Assembly: GCF_025961835.1 (NCBI RefSeq) | Contig: NZ_JAOQOK010000001.1 | Location: 1,488,001 to 1,552,000 of the forward strand | DNA length: 64,000 nucleotides | Direction of reading: 5' to 3' | Origin: Sphingobium sp. B2D3C | Lineage (GTDB): Bacteria; Pseudomonadota; Alphaproteobacteria; Sphingomonadales; Sphingomonadaceae | Part shown: positions 1-11,689 of the stretch, piece by piece | Position numbering within the stretch: position 1 is the stretch's first letter | Layout: each line of letters starts with the position of its first letter | Program-made: the position numbers and the translations under genes | Notes under the pieces: model-generated | Seen by the model: only the letters and a program-made list of their open reading frames with translations | Told to the model about the DNA's origin: nothing | Database searches by the model: none

Positions 1-2044
1 GACCAAAGCCGCCCGGCCGGGGACCGGGTCCAGCGCCCGGAGGGGGTCCATCCGCGCCAGGTGGCGTCTCGGCTCCGGCCTGTCCGTCTCTGCCCGGCCG
101 ATCCGTACCACCCGTCTCCCCGCGCGCGGCCCGCTCGGCCTGCCGCCGCTGGAAGGCAGCCCGCATGGCATCGATCTGGCTCTGCGGGGTGGCAAGGCGC
201 TTGCTGAAGCTGAAACCCCAACGGAGCACTTCCCGCGTCTGCTCGGCAATGTTGATCGGGCGCAGGTCCACCTGTGTGAGGCGGCCGCTTTCATCGCGCA
301 GGAACCGCTCCGGGAAAGCGCCGATCGTGTCCGCCGTCACGCCCGGAAAGGCCGACACCCCACCCTGGGTCGCGCGGTGATTGTAGGATATGTCGAACCG
401 CAGGCGCGGCTCGCGCAGAACCGAGATTTCGGCTCCGAGCCGGAATGTCTTCACCCGCGCCTTGTCGAGATCGGGATTGCCGCCCGTGATCGTCGTCACC
501 AGCACGGATTCGCCGCGCGCGAAATCGAAGATCGGCACGAAGGGCGTAAAGGTCTGCGCATCGCCGATCTGAGCCACCGTCGCGGCGGAGTCTTCATCGC
601 TGTAACCGGCCGAGAGGGACAGGAAGCCGAGAGGCGACCAGTTGAGACCCAGCCCGAAGTTCCGCAACGTGCCGGCATCCGAATAATGATCGAGCCCGAG
701 CGTGGCATTGGCGGACATGCGCCCGATGCCCGACGAGGCGGGCACGAGGGGAATATCCACGGTGAGCGACCCGGTCGCACTGTCCCGTCCAAGGTCGCGA
801 ACCGAGGGGACCAGATCGCGCTCACGCATATTCTCGATCCGCGTGAGCGCGCCGCCCAGCTTCATCGTGGCCATGACCTCGCCGGCCGGCAACCTGAACA
901 GCGGCCGGTTATGGATGAAGGTGATGTCCGCCGTGTCCGAGGTGCTGCGTGTGAGGTCCGCAGCGCGCGCGTTGAGAAAGGCGGCATCGATCGGCAGGCT
1001 AGGGTCGGCCGCCGCATCGCCTGCCGCCAGCGCGTCGGCATAATCTGTGAGATCGAACGGGCGGCCCGTGATGACGCGGCTCTCGGCACGCGCATAATTG
1101 GCGGTCAGCGTCCATTGCCCCGTGCTGCGCTCGGCATTGACGGTGAGGCCGACCGTGCCGGTCTGGCTCTTGGAGGCGCGCCCCAGAGCGCTGGCACCCG
1201 CCAGTTGCGGGTAGAACAGCACATCGTCCGCGCCCGGCGCGTAAGGCGTTCCGGCGGGAATCGTCACGCCCGGCAGGGTAAGGCCAACGAGGCTGTCCCG
1301 CCGATTGGTGACCAGCTCGCCGCTCAGTGTCGCCTTGGTGCGTTCGCCCAGAGGGCGGCTATAGCTGGCATTGAGCGTCAGCGTCTCCTGCGCGGCCTGG
1401 AGACTGCGCGCCGGGCTCTCTGCACGGTCCAGCCCGCGATCGCTCTCCAGAATCGGATCGATGCTCTCATGCTCGGCACTGATGTTCACCCGCTGGCTGT
1501 TGCGGATCAGGAAGAGCCCGCCCTCCAGCTCCAGCGAAGCGCCATCGCCCGCGGTCGGCACCCGGCCGTCGACCTCAGCCGTGACCGCGCGGAAGCGCTG
1601 GCGCAAGACGATGTTCATCACCTTCTGGTCGGCGCCGTAACCATAGCGAAGGCCAACCTCTTCCGGCAGGATGTCGATCCGCGCGATGGCTTCGGCCGGC
1701 AGGCGGGCGATCTCGCGGAAGCCGGAAATGCGGTGCCCTTCGAGCAATGTCACCGGCGGCTTTCCGCTCGCGCTCTGCAGCTCAGGACCGAGTTCGGTCA
1801 GCAGGTCGCTGATCGTGCTGACGCCCAGGGCCCGGATGTCCGCTGGGCGCAGCTGCAACTCAGGGGTGGCATTGCCGATGACCGCGCCCCGCTCGCGCTG
1901 ACCGCTGACCACGATCTCCTCGATATCCGTCCCCACGCCCTCATCGAGGTGGGTATCCGCTTCTTGCGCTCCCGCTACGGGCATCAGGGCAAAGGACGAG
2001 GTCGCCAGGAACAGAGCGGCGGCAGTGCGTCGGTTGGCGGGCAT
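1..2044 (-). CDS. TonB-dependent receptor (3' end cut by window edge)
   Basis: Outer-membrane TonB-dependent receptor; only the N-terminal 681 codons are inside the window, with no stop reached. The ATG at 2044 opens a signal peptide (MPANRRTAAALFLATSSFAL) followed by a TonB-box-like stretch (DIEEIVVSGQ, about residues 40-49) and a plug domain that includes PPVTLLEGHRISGFREIARL and ILPEEVGLRYGYGADQ. That plug signature is typical of a sphingomonad receptor clade. Beta-strand-like segments follow. Near the window edge the chain becomes rich in Pro, Gly and Arg (PPPGAGPGPRPGGFG), probably a disordered loop. The ligand cannot be predicted. It is divergent from the SnoaL-like gene. Family assignment is firm; function beyond energised uptake is inference. 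Confidence 0.85.
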   Translation of the reverse strand, partial: MPANRRTAAALFLATSSFALMPVAGAQEADTHLDEGVGTDIEEIVVSGQRERGAVIGNATPELQLRPADIRALGVSTISDLLTELGPELQSASGKPPVTLLEGHRISGFREIARLPAEAIARIDILPEEVGLRYGYGADQKVMNIVLRQRFRAVTAEVDGRVPTAGDGASLELEGGLFLIRNSQRVNISAEHESIDPILESDRGLDRAESPARSLQAAQETLTLNASYSRPLGERTKATLSGELVTNRRDSLVGLTLPGVTIPAGTPYAPGADDVLFYPQLAGASALGRASKSQTGTVGLTVNAERSTGQWTLTANYARAESRVITGRPFDLTDYADALAAGDAAADPSLPIDAAFLNARAADLTRSTSDTADITFIHNRPLFRLPAGEVMATMKLGGALTRIENMRERDLVPSVRDLGRDSATGSLTVDIPLVPASSGIGRMSANATLGLDHYSDAGTLRNFGLGLNWSPLGFLSLSAGYSDEDSAATVAQIGDAQTFTPFVPIFDFARGESVLVTTITGGNPDLDKARVKTFRLGAEISVLREPRLRFDISYNHRATQGGVSAFPGVTADTIGAFPERFLRDESGRLTQVDLRPINIAEQTREVLRWGFSFSKRLATPQSQIDAMRAAFQRRQAERAARGETGGTDRPGRDGQAGAETPPGADGPPPGAGPGPRPGGFG

Positions 2045-2236
2045 AGAAACCTTCAGAACGAGGGAGAGCCGAGGCTCGACCGGATGGGGGTGGCAAACAG
2101 CGAAACGGGTTCATTTCTGGCCTGTCCGCCAAGACCGCATTGCAAAATGCCGCCGCCGCCTTCAATCCTGCAATTTGTACTAAAATGTCACCCTGCCCGT
2201 AGCGGGGATGGCACAGCATATGAGGAGAGGCGCGCA

Positions 2237-2731
2237 ATGACTTTGCCGATCGAAGACAGGCTCGGCCTGCAGGATCTTATCGCCAACTATAGCTGGGCGC
2301 TGGATACCGGCGATGTCGATGGGCTGGTCGCCTGCTTCACACCCGATGCGCGCATGGTGGAAGAAGTCTTCGAAGATCCCGACATCTGGGAGGGCCATGA
2401 GGGCATTCGCGGCATTGCCGAGCATTATCGCAATGCGCCGGGCTTTCCGGGCCGGCAGCATCATGTCACCCAGACGCAGTTCTTGCCGCAGCCGGACGGA
2501 TCGGTAAAGATGCGTTCCTTCGCCTTCGTGACCGAATGCGAGGGCGAGCCGCCCTATCTGCTGCGCTTCGCCGGCTGGTATGACGACCATGCCGTGAAGG
2601 GCGCGGACGGGGGCTGGCTGTTCCATCGCCGCACCGTGCGCCTTTGGGATGGCGAAGTGTTGAAGAACTTCCCCGGCAAGGGCGAATGGGTGCCCCGCAA
2701 GCGCCCGGAATCGCTGATCATCAAGCGGTAA
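2237..2731 (+). CDS. SnoaL-like / NTF2-fold domain protein
   Basis: 164-residue protein with the SnoaL_4-type layout: an N-terminal helix DRLGLQDLIANYSWALDTGD, a strand with FTPDARM, then a mixed alpha-beta cone ending in LFHRRTVRLWDGEV. These folds serve as small hydrolases, dehydratases, isomerases or ring-hydroxylating dioxygenase beta-type subunits in different pathways; nothing here identifies the substrate. The start is set by a strong Shine-Dalgarno GAGGAGAGG at 2222-2230 in front of the ATG at 2237. The open frame extends far upstream (from 377), but that part is antisense to the TonB receptor and is not coding. The next gene, cysQ, converges from the other side only 9 bp away. Confidence 0.8.
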   Translation: MTLPIEDRLGLQDLIANYSWALDTGDVDGLVACFTPDARMVEEVFEDPDIWEGHEGIRGIAEHYRNAPGFPGRQHHVTQTQFLPQPDGSVKMRSFAFVTECEGEPPYLLRFAGWYDDHAVKGADGGWLFHRRTVRLWDGEVLKNFPGKGEWVPRKRPESLIIKR

Positions 2732-2740
2732 GCCCGCCCG

Positions 2741-3490
2741 TCACCCCGGCTTCGTGCCGACCAGGGCCAGCACACGGTCGGCATAGTCCGGGCGGCAGAT
2801 CAGCAGATCGGGCATGTAGACATCGGCCTGATTGTAGCGCAGCGGCGTCCCGTCGATGCGCGAGCAATGCAAACCATGGGCCAGCGCGACGGCGACCGGT
2901 GCGCAACTGTCCCACTCGTATTGGCCGCCGCTGTGCAGGTAGATATCCGCCGCGCCGCGCACGACCGCCATGGCCTTGGCGCCGGCCGAGCCCATCGGGA
3001 CCAGCTCGGCACCCAGCGCCTGCGCGACCGACAGCGCCTCGGGCGCCGGGCGAGTGCGGCTGACGACCATGCGCGGTGTCGGAGGCGATGGCGGCACATC
3101 GATCGGCCGGTCCGAGCGCATCACCAGTCCCACATCCGGCAGGGCGACGGCGCCAAGGGTGGCCACGCCATCTACGGCGAGCGCGACATGGACCGCCCAG
3201 TCCGCCCGCGCCTCGCCATATTCGCGCGTGCCATCGACCGGATCGACGATCCAGACGCGGGACTTGGCGAGCCGATCCTTTGTGTCACGGCTCTCTTCGG
3301 AGAGCAGGCCGTCGTCCGGTCGCTCGCACCGGAGCGCCTCGCACAGATAGGCATTGGCGAGGGCATCGCCCTCATCGCCGAGCGCCTTTCCGTCGAAGCG
3401 CGCTTCATCCCGCAAGGCGAGCAGCCGCCGGCCCGCTTCCTCCGCGAGGTGCGCGGCCAGCTCTGCGTCCGTCACAGATCCGGGCTCCAC
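2741..3490 (-). CDS. cysQ: 3'(2'),5'-bisphosphate nucleotidase CysQ
   Basis: Inositol monophosphatase-fold phosphatase of 249 aa that hydrolyses 3'-phosphoadenosine 5'-phosphate (PAP) to AMP, removing the by-product of PAPS use. Metal-site motifs are visible: SEES near residue 65, DPVDGTREY near residue 82, and WDSCAP near residue 191, which is the usual C-terminal aspartate motif. The ATG at 3490 lies inside the 3' end of cysNC (19-nt overlap), so it is translationally linked to the APS-kinase gene whose product chain leads to PAP. That placement supports the PAP phosphatase assignment over a general inositol phosphatase. Confidence 0.88.
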   Translation of the reverse strand: MEPGSVTDAELAAHLAEEAGRRLLALRDEARFDGKALGDEGDALANAYLCEALRCERPDDGLLSEESRDTKDRLAKSRVWIVDPVDGTREYGEARADWAVHVALAVDGVATLGAVALPDVGLVMRSDRPIDVPPSPPTPRMVVSRTRPAPEALSVAQALGAELVPMGSAGAKAMAVVRGAADIYLHSGGQYEWDSCAPVAVALAHGLHCSRIDGTPLRYNQADVYMPDLLICRPDYADRVLALVGTKPG

Positions 3491-5406
3491 ACGCCCACGA
3501 TGCGCTCGACGATGAGGTCCGCCGCCTGCTCGGGCGTGAGGGCCTGGGTGTCGATGCGGATTTCCGGCTTCTCGGGCGCTTCATAGGGACTGTCGATCCC
3601 GGTGAAGTTCTTGAGCTCGCCGGCACGGGCCTTCTTGTAGAGGCCCTTGACGTCCCGGCGCTCCGCCTCGGCCAGCGGGGTGTCCACGAACACCTCGATG
3701 AACTCGCCCGCCGGCAACATCGCGCGGACCATGTCCCGCTCGGCGCGGAAGGGCGAGATGAAGGCGGTGATCACGATCAGACCGGCATCGGCCATCAGCT
3801 TGGTGACCTCACCGACGCGGCGGATATTCTCGATCCGGTCGGCCTCGGTAAAGCCCAGATCCTTGTTTAGGCCATGGCGGACATTGTCGCCATCGAGCAG
3901 GAAGCTGTGGCGGCCCAGCGCGAACAGCTTCTTCTCGACGATGTTGGCGATGGTCGACTTGCCCGAGCCGGACAGGCCGGTGAACCACAGCACCGCAGGC
4001 TGCTGGCCCTTCTGCGCCGCATGGGCCTCGCGGCTGACATCCATCGCCTGCCAGTGGACATTCTGCGCCCGCCGCAGTGAGAAGTTCAACATTCCCGCCG
4101 CAACGGTGGAATTGGTGATCTTGTCGATGAGGATGAAGCCGCCCAGCGTGCGGTTCTCGGCATAAGGCTCGAACACGATAGCCTTGTCGGTCGTCAGCTC
4201 GGCAACGCCGATGGCATTCAGCTCCAGCGTCTTGGCCGCGAGATGCTCCATGGTGTTGACGTTGACGACATATTTGGGCGGCTGGACCGTTGCGGAGACG
4301 GTCTGCGTGCCGATCTTCAGCCAATAGGCCCGGCCCGGAATCAGGGCATCGTCGGACATCCACACGACGGTGGATTCGAACTGATCGGCGGCCTGCGGCG
4401 GATTTTCGGCGGACGCGATCACGTCGCCCCGCGAGCAGTCGACCTCATCGGCAAAGCAGAGCGTCACCGACTGGCCGGCAACGGCTTCGTCCAGATCGCC
4501 ATCCAGCGTGACGATGCGCGTGACCGTGCTGGTCTTGCCCGAGGGGAGCACGCGGATGGCATCACCCGGCTTGATCGCGCCGCTGGCGACCAGGCCCGAG
4601 AAACCGCGGAAATCCAGGTTCGGCCGATTGACCCATTGCACCGGCATGCGGAACGGACGGGCCTGATCGGCGCTGTTATCAACCTCGACCGTTTCCAGAT
4701 AATCGACCAGCGTCGGCCCCTGATACCAGGGCGTGTTGGCCGAGAGGGTCGTGATGTTGTCGCCCTTGAAGCCGGAGATCGGCATGGGCACGAACTGCTC
4801 GATGCCGATTTCCTTGGCGAAAGCACCATAATCCGCGACGATCTTGTCGAACACGGCGCGGTCGTAACCGACCAGATCCATTTTGTTCACGGCAAGCACG
4901 ATGTGGCGGATGCCGACAAGCTGCGCGAGATAGCTATGCCGCCGCGTCTGGGTCAGCACGCCCTTGCGCGCGTCGATGAGGATCACGGCGAGGTCGGCCG
5001 TGGAAGCACCCGTCACCATGTTGCGGGTATATTGCTCATGGCCCGGCGTGTCGGCGACGATGAACTTGCGCTTTTCCGTCGTGAAGAAGCGGTAGGCGAC
5101 ATCGATGGTGATGCCCTGCTCGCGCTCGGCGGCGAGACCATCCACCAGCAGCGCGAAGTCGATCTCCTGCCCCTGCGTGCCGACGCGCTTGCTGTCGGCC
5201 TCCAGCGCGGCAAGCTGATCCTCGAAGATCATCTTGCTGTCGTAGAGCAGCCGCCCGATCAGGGTCGACTTGCCGTCGTCCACGCTGCCGCAGGTGATGA
5301 AGCGCAGCAGCGACTTGTGCTGATGCTGCTCCAGATAGGCATCGATATCCTGCGCGATGAGGGCATCGGTCTGGTAGACCGGCGTCTCGAGGGTGGCGTC
5401 AGCCAT
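3472..5406 (-). CDS. cysNC: Bifunctional sulfate adenylyltransferase subunit 1 / APS kinase (CysN/CysC fusion)
   Basis: 644-residue fusion. The N-terminal GTPase part (CysN) carries GSVDDGKST at 40-48, DTPGHEQ at 119-125 and NKMD at 174-177; with CysD it drives ATP + sulfate to APS. The C-terminal part is an APS kinase (CysC) with P-loop GLSGSGKST at 477-485 and the [10 protein letters not shown] motif, converting APS to PAPS. The start shares one base with the cysD stop (TGATG), so cysD, cysNC and cysQ form one translationally coupled operon. Length and motif order match other CysN/C fusions; both active centres look intact. Confidence 0.96.
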   Translation of the reverse strand: MADATLETPVYQTDALIAQDIDAYLEQHQHKSLLRFITCGSVDDGKSTLIGRLLYDSKMIFEDQLAALEADSKRVGTQGQEIDFALLVDGLAAEREQGITIDVAYRFFTTEKRKFIVADTPGHEQYTRNMVTGASTADLAVILIDARKGVLTQTRRHSYLAQLVGIRHIVLAVNKMDLVGYDRAVFDKIVADYGAFAKEIGIEQFVPMPISGFKGDNITTLSANTPWYQGPTLVDYLETVEVDNSADQARPFRMPVQWVNRPNLDFRGFSGLVASGAIKPGDAIRVLPSGKTSTVTRIVTLDGDLDEAVAGQSVTLCFADEVDCSRGDVIASAENPPQAADQFESTVVWMSDDALIPGRAYWLKIGTQTVSATVQPPKYVVNVNTMEHLAAKTLELNAIGVAELTTDKAIVFEPYAENRTLGGFILIDKITNSTVAAGMLNFSLRRAQNVHWQAMDVSREAHAAQKGQQPAVLWFTGLSGSGKSTIANIVEKKLFALGRHSFLLDGDNVRHGLNKDLGFTEADRIENIRRVGEVTKLMADAGLIVITAFISPFRAERDMVRAMLPAGEFIEVFVDTPLAEAERRDVKGLYKKARAGELKNFTGIDSPYEAPEKPEIRIDTQALTPEQAADLIVERIVGVWSPDL

Positions 5407-6311
5407 CAGAAATAGCCCTCCTGCTTCTTCTTCTCCATGCTCGCGGCACCGCCATCCTTGTCGATGATGCGGCCCTGCCGCTCGCTGGTGGTGGTGAGCA
5501 GCATTTCCTGAATAACCTCGGACAGCGTGCTCGCCTCGCTCTCGACCGCGCCGGTGAGCGGATAGCAGCCCAATGTGCGGAAGCGGATCGAGCGCATCAC
5601 CGGTTCCTCGCCGGGAAGCAGCGGGAAGCGCTCGTCATCGACCATCAGCAGCATCCCGTCCCGCTCCACGGTCGGGCGCGGCTGCGCAAAGTAGAGCGGC
5701 ACGATGGGGATGCGATTGAGTTGGATATATTGCCAGATGTCCAGCTCGGTCCAGTTGCTGATCGGGAAGACGCGGATACTCTCGCCCTTGGCCTTCTTCG
5801 CATTGTAGAGGTTCCACAACTCCGGGCGCTGGTTCTTGGGGTCCCAGCCATGGCTGGCGGTGCGGAAGGAGAAGATGCGCTCCTTGGCGCGGCTCTTTTC
5901 CTCATCGCGACGCGCGCCGCCGAAGGCGACGTCGAAGCCGTAGAGATTGAGCGCCTGCTTGAGGCCCTCGGTCTTCCACATGTCCGTGTGCAGCGGGCCA
6001 TGATCGAACGGGTTGATGCCCCGCTCCTTGGCCTCGGGATTCTGGTATACGAGCAGTTCCATCCCGCTTTCTTCCGCCATGCGGTTGCGCAGCTCGTACA
6101 TCGCCTTGAACTTCCAGGTCGTATCGACATGGAGTAGCGGAAAGGGCGGCGGTGAGGGATAGAAGGCCTTGCGCGCCAGATGCAGCATCACCGCGCTGTC
6201 CTTGCCCACCGAGTAGAGCATCACCGGCTTTTCCGCCTCGGCCGCCACCTCACGCATGATGTGGATGCTCTCGGCTTCGAGGCGTTCGAGATGCGTGAGC
6301 GTACGGGTCAT
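5406..6311 (-). CDS. cysD: Sulfate adenylyltransferase subunit 2 (CysD)
   Basis: 301-residue PAPS-reductase-like ATP pyrophosphatase that forms APS with the CysN GTPase. The PP-loop motif [12 protein letters not shown] is at about residues 34-45, followed by the family stretches [17 protein letters not shown] and [21 protein letters not shown]. The C-terminal GYF end is typical. The Shine-Dalgarno is CAGGAC, 7 nt before the ATG. It is the first gene of the operon cysD-cysNC-cysQ. Upstream lie two GATTAATC palindromes and an inverted repeat, listed separately, which are likely to carry its control. Confidence 0.96.
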   Translation of the reverse strand: MTRTLTHLERLEAESIHIMREVAAEAEKPVMLYSVGKDSAVMLHLARKAFYPSPPPFPLLHVDTTWKFKAMYELRNRMAEESGMELLVYQNPEAKERGINPFDHGPLHTDMWKTEGLKQALNLYGFDVAFGGARRDEEKSRAKERIFSFRTASHGWDPKNQRPELWNLYNAKKAKGESIRVFPISNWTELDIWQYIQLNRIPIVPLYFAQPRPTVERDGMLLMVDDERFPLLPGEEPVMRSIRFRTLGCYPLTGAVESEASTLSEVIQEMLLTTTSERQGRIIDKDGGAASMEKKKQEGYF

Positions 6312-6346
6312 GGAAAGTCCTGGACTGGATGGGCCGGTGGCATGTC

Positions 6347-6368
6347 GATTAATCTTGGCCGATTAATC
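6347..6368. promoter_or_regulatory. Tandem palindromic repeat upstream of cysD
   Basis: The self-complementary octamer GATTAATC occurs at 6347-6354 and again at 6361-6368. Each copy is followed on the + strand by a GGCC (6357-6360 and 6370-6373), giving a near-perfect direct repeat of 13-14 bp. It lies 36-57 bp before the cysD ATG. A second inverted repeat, GCACC at 6388-6392 with GGTGC at 6399-6403, lies just upstream. This has the form of a paired operator for a sulfur-pathway regulator; the regulator is unknown. Confidence 0.45.
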
Positions 6369-6439
6369 TGGCCACGCTGCTAGCCCAGCACCAGAGGCGG
6401 TGCAGCAAGCTTTTCCTACGATCCGCCACAGTTTGGCTT

Positions 6440-6469
6440 GGGCAGTCGCGCCTGAGTTTGCGACTGCCC
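6440..6469. terminator. Perfect 10-bp stem-loop downstream of topA
   Basis: GGGCAGTCGC at 6440-6449 pairs with GCGACTGCCC at 6460-6469 around a 10-nt loop, 17 nt past the topA stop codon. There is no T-run on either side, so it may act as an mRNA 3'-end stabiliser or a Rho-assisted terminator rather than a classical intrinsic terminator. Confidence 0.55.
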
Positions 6470-6485
6470 CGTGAGAAGCGGGCCC

Positions 6486-9071
<2,586 letters not shown>

Positions 9072-9144
9072 AGAGTTCCGCTAACGATCCTTACGTGTAC
9101 GCGCGAGTCTGGAAACGGCTCGGCCGCAACGTCAAGCGAAATGC

Positions 9145-9774
9145 TTACTCGCCGACATCGGGCTTGTCGGCTGCCACATGCCGGCGGTGCCACGTCGCCT
9201 GCCGCCAGATATAGATCAGCACGATCAACAGGATGATGCCCGTCGACAGCGGCCCGAGGAACTGCTCAATATTGCTGAACCGCCGCCCGAGCACCCAGCC
9301 GGCAATCGCCAGGCCGGAGCTCCATGCCGCAGTGCCGACTGTCGACCACACGAAAAAGCGGACCAGCCGCATCCGCAGAACGCCGGCGGGAATGGAAATG
9401 ACCGAGCGAATGGTCGGGAGGACTCGGCCGATCATCACGATCGGCCCGCCGAAGCGCCGAAACAGGCCCTGCGCGCGCTCGACTTCAGGCCAGTCGAGCG
9501 TCAGCCAGCGGCCGTATCGCTCGATGAGGGGGCGGAATCGATGCAGGCCGATCATCCGCGCCAGCGCATACCAGAACAGATTGCCGGCCATCGCGCCCGC
9601 AGTACCGGCCAGGATCACGCCGCCCAGCCCCATGCCACCCCGCGCGGCGAGCACGCCCGCGACCGGCATGATCACTTCCGATGGGATTGGGGGGAACACG
9701 GTCTCCAGAAGCATGAGCAGGAACACGCCGAACAGGCCGGTGCTCTCCACGATATCAAACACCCAATCCTGCAT
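9145..9774 (-). CDS. DedA family (SNARE-associated/VTT domain) membrane protein
   Basis: 209-residue integral membrane protein of the DedA family, thought to be lipid flippases or proton-dependent transporters needed for membrane homeostasis. It shows the signature ETVFPPIPSEVIMPVAGVLA near residue 24 and a second segment FGGPIVMIGRVLPTIRSVISIPAG with the conserved Arg/Pro set, then hydrophobic helices to the C-terminus. The ATG at 9774 is chosen because CTGGAG lies 8 nt upstream; longer in-frame starts to 9852 have no ribosome site. It stands alone between topA and a small unknown gene, all on the minus strand. Confidence 0.88.
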   Translation of the reverse strand: MQDWVFDIVESTGLFGVFLLMLLETVFPPIPSEVIMPVAGVLAARGGMGLGGVILAGTAGAMAGNLFWYALARMIGLHRFRPLIERYGRWLTLDWPEVERAQGLFRRFGGPIVMIGRVLPTIRSVISIPAGVLRMRLVRFFVWSTVGTAAWSSGLAIAGWVLGRRFSNIEQFLGPLSTGIILLIVLIYIWRQATWHRRHVAADKPDVGE

Positions 9775-9855
9775 TGAAAACTCCAGTCCAGCGCGCGTTA
9801 GCGTTAGGAGACGGGCGGATCTGCAACACGCAGACCCGCCCTGCCTCAACACCCA

Positions 9856-10158
9856 TCAGCGCAAATAGTTGATGATCGCATAAACGCCGATGGCGCAGAG
9901 CAGAACAATTATCGATATCGCCGTATAGCCGAAGGGCGAAATCCGCTCGATATGATCCTTGTAGAAGCGCTCATAGCCGGGCCGCAGGTCATCGCGAGCG
10001 GACAGCATCGCGACATCATAGGAGGAGGCCTCCTTGCGATACCAGTGGAGAAGGCGGCGCAAATCGTCCTCGTTCAGGTCAGGATATGCGGCGATCAAGG
10101 CGTCGATGCGCGCCTGCGCAGCGACAGCCCCGGAGTCGGGGGTCGTCAGTTGTTTCAT
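9856..10158 (-). CDS. Small hypothetical protein with C-terminal membrane helix
   Basis: 100-residue protein not recognised as a named family. The first 70 residues are soluble, helical and charged (DLNEDDLRRLLHWYRKEASSYDVAMLSARD). One transmembrane helix (YTAISIIVLLCAIGVYAIINYL) ends the protein, so it is probably tail-anchored with the body in the cytoplasm. The ribosome site is weak (GGAC, 8 nt upstream). It lies 81 bp upstream of dedA on the same strand. Codon use resembles its neighbours, so I believe it is coding. Confidence 0.6.
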   Translation of the reverse strand: MKQLTTPDSGAVAAQARIDALIAAYPDLNEDDLRRLLHWYRKEASSYDVAMLSARDDLRPGYERFYKDHIERISPFGYTAISIIVLLCAIGVYAIINYLR

Positions 10159-10215
10159 GATAATTGTCCGAAGTTCGGGTGAGATAGGGCGCCGAGAAGG
10201 CGCGATTACCGAGCT

Positions 10216-10542
10216 TCAGACAGAGGGAGGCGGGCGTGGGCCTTGGTTGCGGCGCGCCGCCTGATCGTGGGTTGGGTCAGTGCGGTCCAGCCGCGGCAAG
10301 AATTGGAGGACCGCCTCTGTGTGCCCTGCCGCCACGACATCGGGCGCATAGGGGAGCGGCGGCAGCGCCTGATGCAACTCCGCCTTGGTAAACTCGCTCC
10401 GCCCCGGCGGGACCAGCGCAACTTCCACCGTCGAAGCGCTGAAAGCCGAGCCGTTGCGCGGCTGGAATGTCGCGGCACCGTCGGGCCATGCCTGCACCGC
10501 GATGAGCGCAAGGAGCAACAAGGATAGCAGCCGGCGCATCAT
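10216..10542 (-). CDS. Small secreted hypothetical protein
   Basis: 108-residue protein with an N-terminal signal peptide (MMRRLLSLLLLALIAVQA) followed by a short polar region and a Pro/Arg-rich tail. No family recognised. The ATG at 10542 (or 10539) follows a GAGGAC. The open frame could start at 10605, but that start would overlap dprA and push the hydrophobic stretch inward, which fits a signal peptide less well. It sits 55 bp downstream of dprA on the same strand and may be co-transcribed with it. Confidence 0.5.
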   Translation of the reverse strand: MMRRLLSLLLLALIAVQAWPDGAATFQPRNGSAFSASTVEVALVPPGRSEFTKAELHQALPPLPYAPDVVAAGHTEAVLQFLPRLDRTDPTHDQAARRNQGPRPPPSV

Positions 10543-10597
10543 CGCGCCGGGCAGTCCTCGCCCCTGCCAGGCGGGCGGCGTGTCAGGCGATGCCACC

Positions 10598-11689
10598 TCA
10601 GGCAAAGCTCACCCGTCCCCCGGCATGGCGCTGCAGACGACCGGCAATCTCAAGCTCCAGCAGCGCCGTCTGCACGCTCGCCGGTGCTAAGCCGCTCTGC
10701 CGGATCAGTTCGTCAACCGCCACCGGGCTGAGGCTGAGCAAGCCCGTCACGCGCTGCCGTTCCGCCTCCCCCAGATCGTCAGATGGCGGCTGCGACAGGA
10801 AGTCGCGCTGCCCCGAGCGCAGCGCGCGCGGATCGAGCGACGCGATCGCCTCCACGACATCCTGCGCGCTTTGCACCAGCGTGGCGCCGTCGCGAATGAG
10901 GGCATTACAGCCATGGGCGCGCGGATCGGCCGGAAAGCCGGGCACGGCCATCACCTCCCGCCCCTCCTCGCCCGCCAGCCGCGCAGTCAGCAGCGAGCCC
11001 GAGCGCGGCGCAGCCTCCACCACCACCGTACCCAGGCTCATCCAGGCGATGATCCGGTTGCGGGCGGGAAAGTGGCGGGCAAGCGGCTCAGCGCCGGGCG
11101 GCAGTTCGGTGAGCAGCAAGCCCTCGCGCGCAACCCGCTCCTGCAGATCGGCATTTTCCGGCGGGAAATTGACGTCGATGCCGGACCCGATCACCGCAAC
11201 GGTCCGCGCGATCCCGGCCCCCTGATGCGCGGCGGTGTCGATGCCGCGCGCGAGACCGGAGACCACGACGATGCCGGCCTCTTGCAGGGCATGGGCCAGT
11301 TCTCGCGCAAATCGGCAGGCTGCGGCGGAGGCATTGCGCGCACCGACGATGGCGACACAGCGCTCAACGCCCAGCCCCGCGTTGCCCCGGGCGATGAGCA
11401 CCGGCGGGGCACCTTCGGCCTGGCCGAGCAGAGCCGGGTAATCCGCCTCGCCCAGAAACAGATAATGCGCGCCCAGCCGCTCGACCTGCGCGATTTCGGC
11501 ATCGACGCTGTGGCGATCACAGGGCTTGAAGCGCCGGTTTCCGCCGCGCGAGGCGAGATCGGGCAGCGCCTCCAGAGCGCGTCCCGCCGTGCCGAAGCGG
11601 GCTAGCAGTTGCCGATAGGCGACCGGGCCGATATTCGGCGTCCGGATGAGCCGCAGGCGATCGTACCGATCTGCGTTGAGCGTCGTCAT
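10598..11689 (-). CDS. dprA: DNA-processing protein DprA
   Basis: 363-residue cytoplasmic protein that loads RecA on incoming single-stranded DNA in natural transformation. An N-terminal helix-hairpin-helix/SAM-like part (IRTPNIGPVAYRQLLARFG) is followed by the Rossmann-type DprA core with the signature VAIVGARNAS, VVSGLARGIDTAAHQGA, FPARNRIIAW and a C-terminal winged-helix part (SPVAVDELIRQSGLAPASVQ). The ATG at 11689 overlaps the plsY stop by 4 nt (ATGA), so translation is coupled to plsY. The upstream extension of the frame to 12004 is antisense-like sequence inside plsY. Confidence 0.93.
   Translation of the reverse strand: MTTLNADRYDRLRLIRTPNIGPVAYRQLLARFGTAGRALEALPDLASRGGNRRFKPCDRHSVDAEIAQVERLGAHYLFLGEADYPALLGQAEGAPPVLIARGNAGLGVERCVAIVGARNASAAACRFARELAHALQEAGIVVVSGLARGIDTAAHQGAGIARTVAVIGSGIDVNFPPENADLQERVAREGLLLTELPPGAEPLARHFPARNRIIAWMSLGTVVVEAAPRSGSLLTARLAGEEGREVMAVPGFPADPRAHGCNALIRDGATLVQSAQDVVEAIASLDPRALRSGQRDFLSQPPSDDLGEAERQRVTGLLSLSPVAVDELIRQSGLAPASVQTALLELEIAGRLQRHAGGRVSFA

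Noticed and set aside
377..2236. Long + strand open frame joined to the SnoaL-like gene
   Set aside because: It is antisense to the TonB receptor, whose signal peptide and plug motifs are clear; the translation is Arg/Gly/Ala-rich without family features. Only the part from the ATG at 2237 with its strong ribosome site is real.
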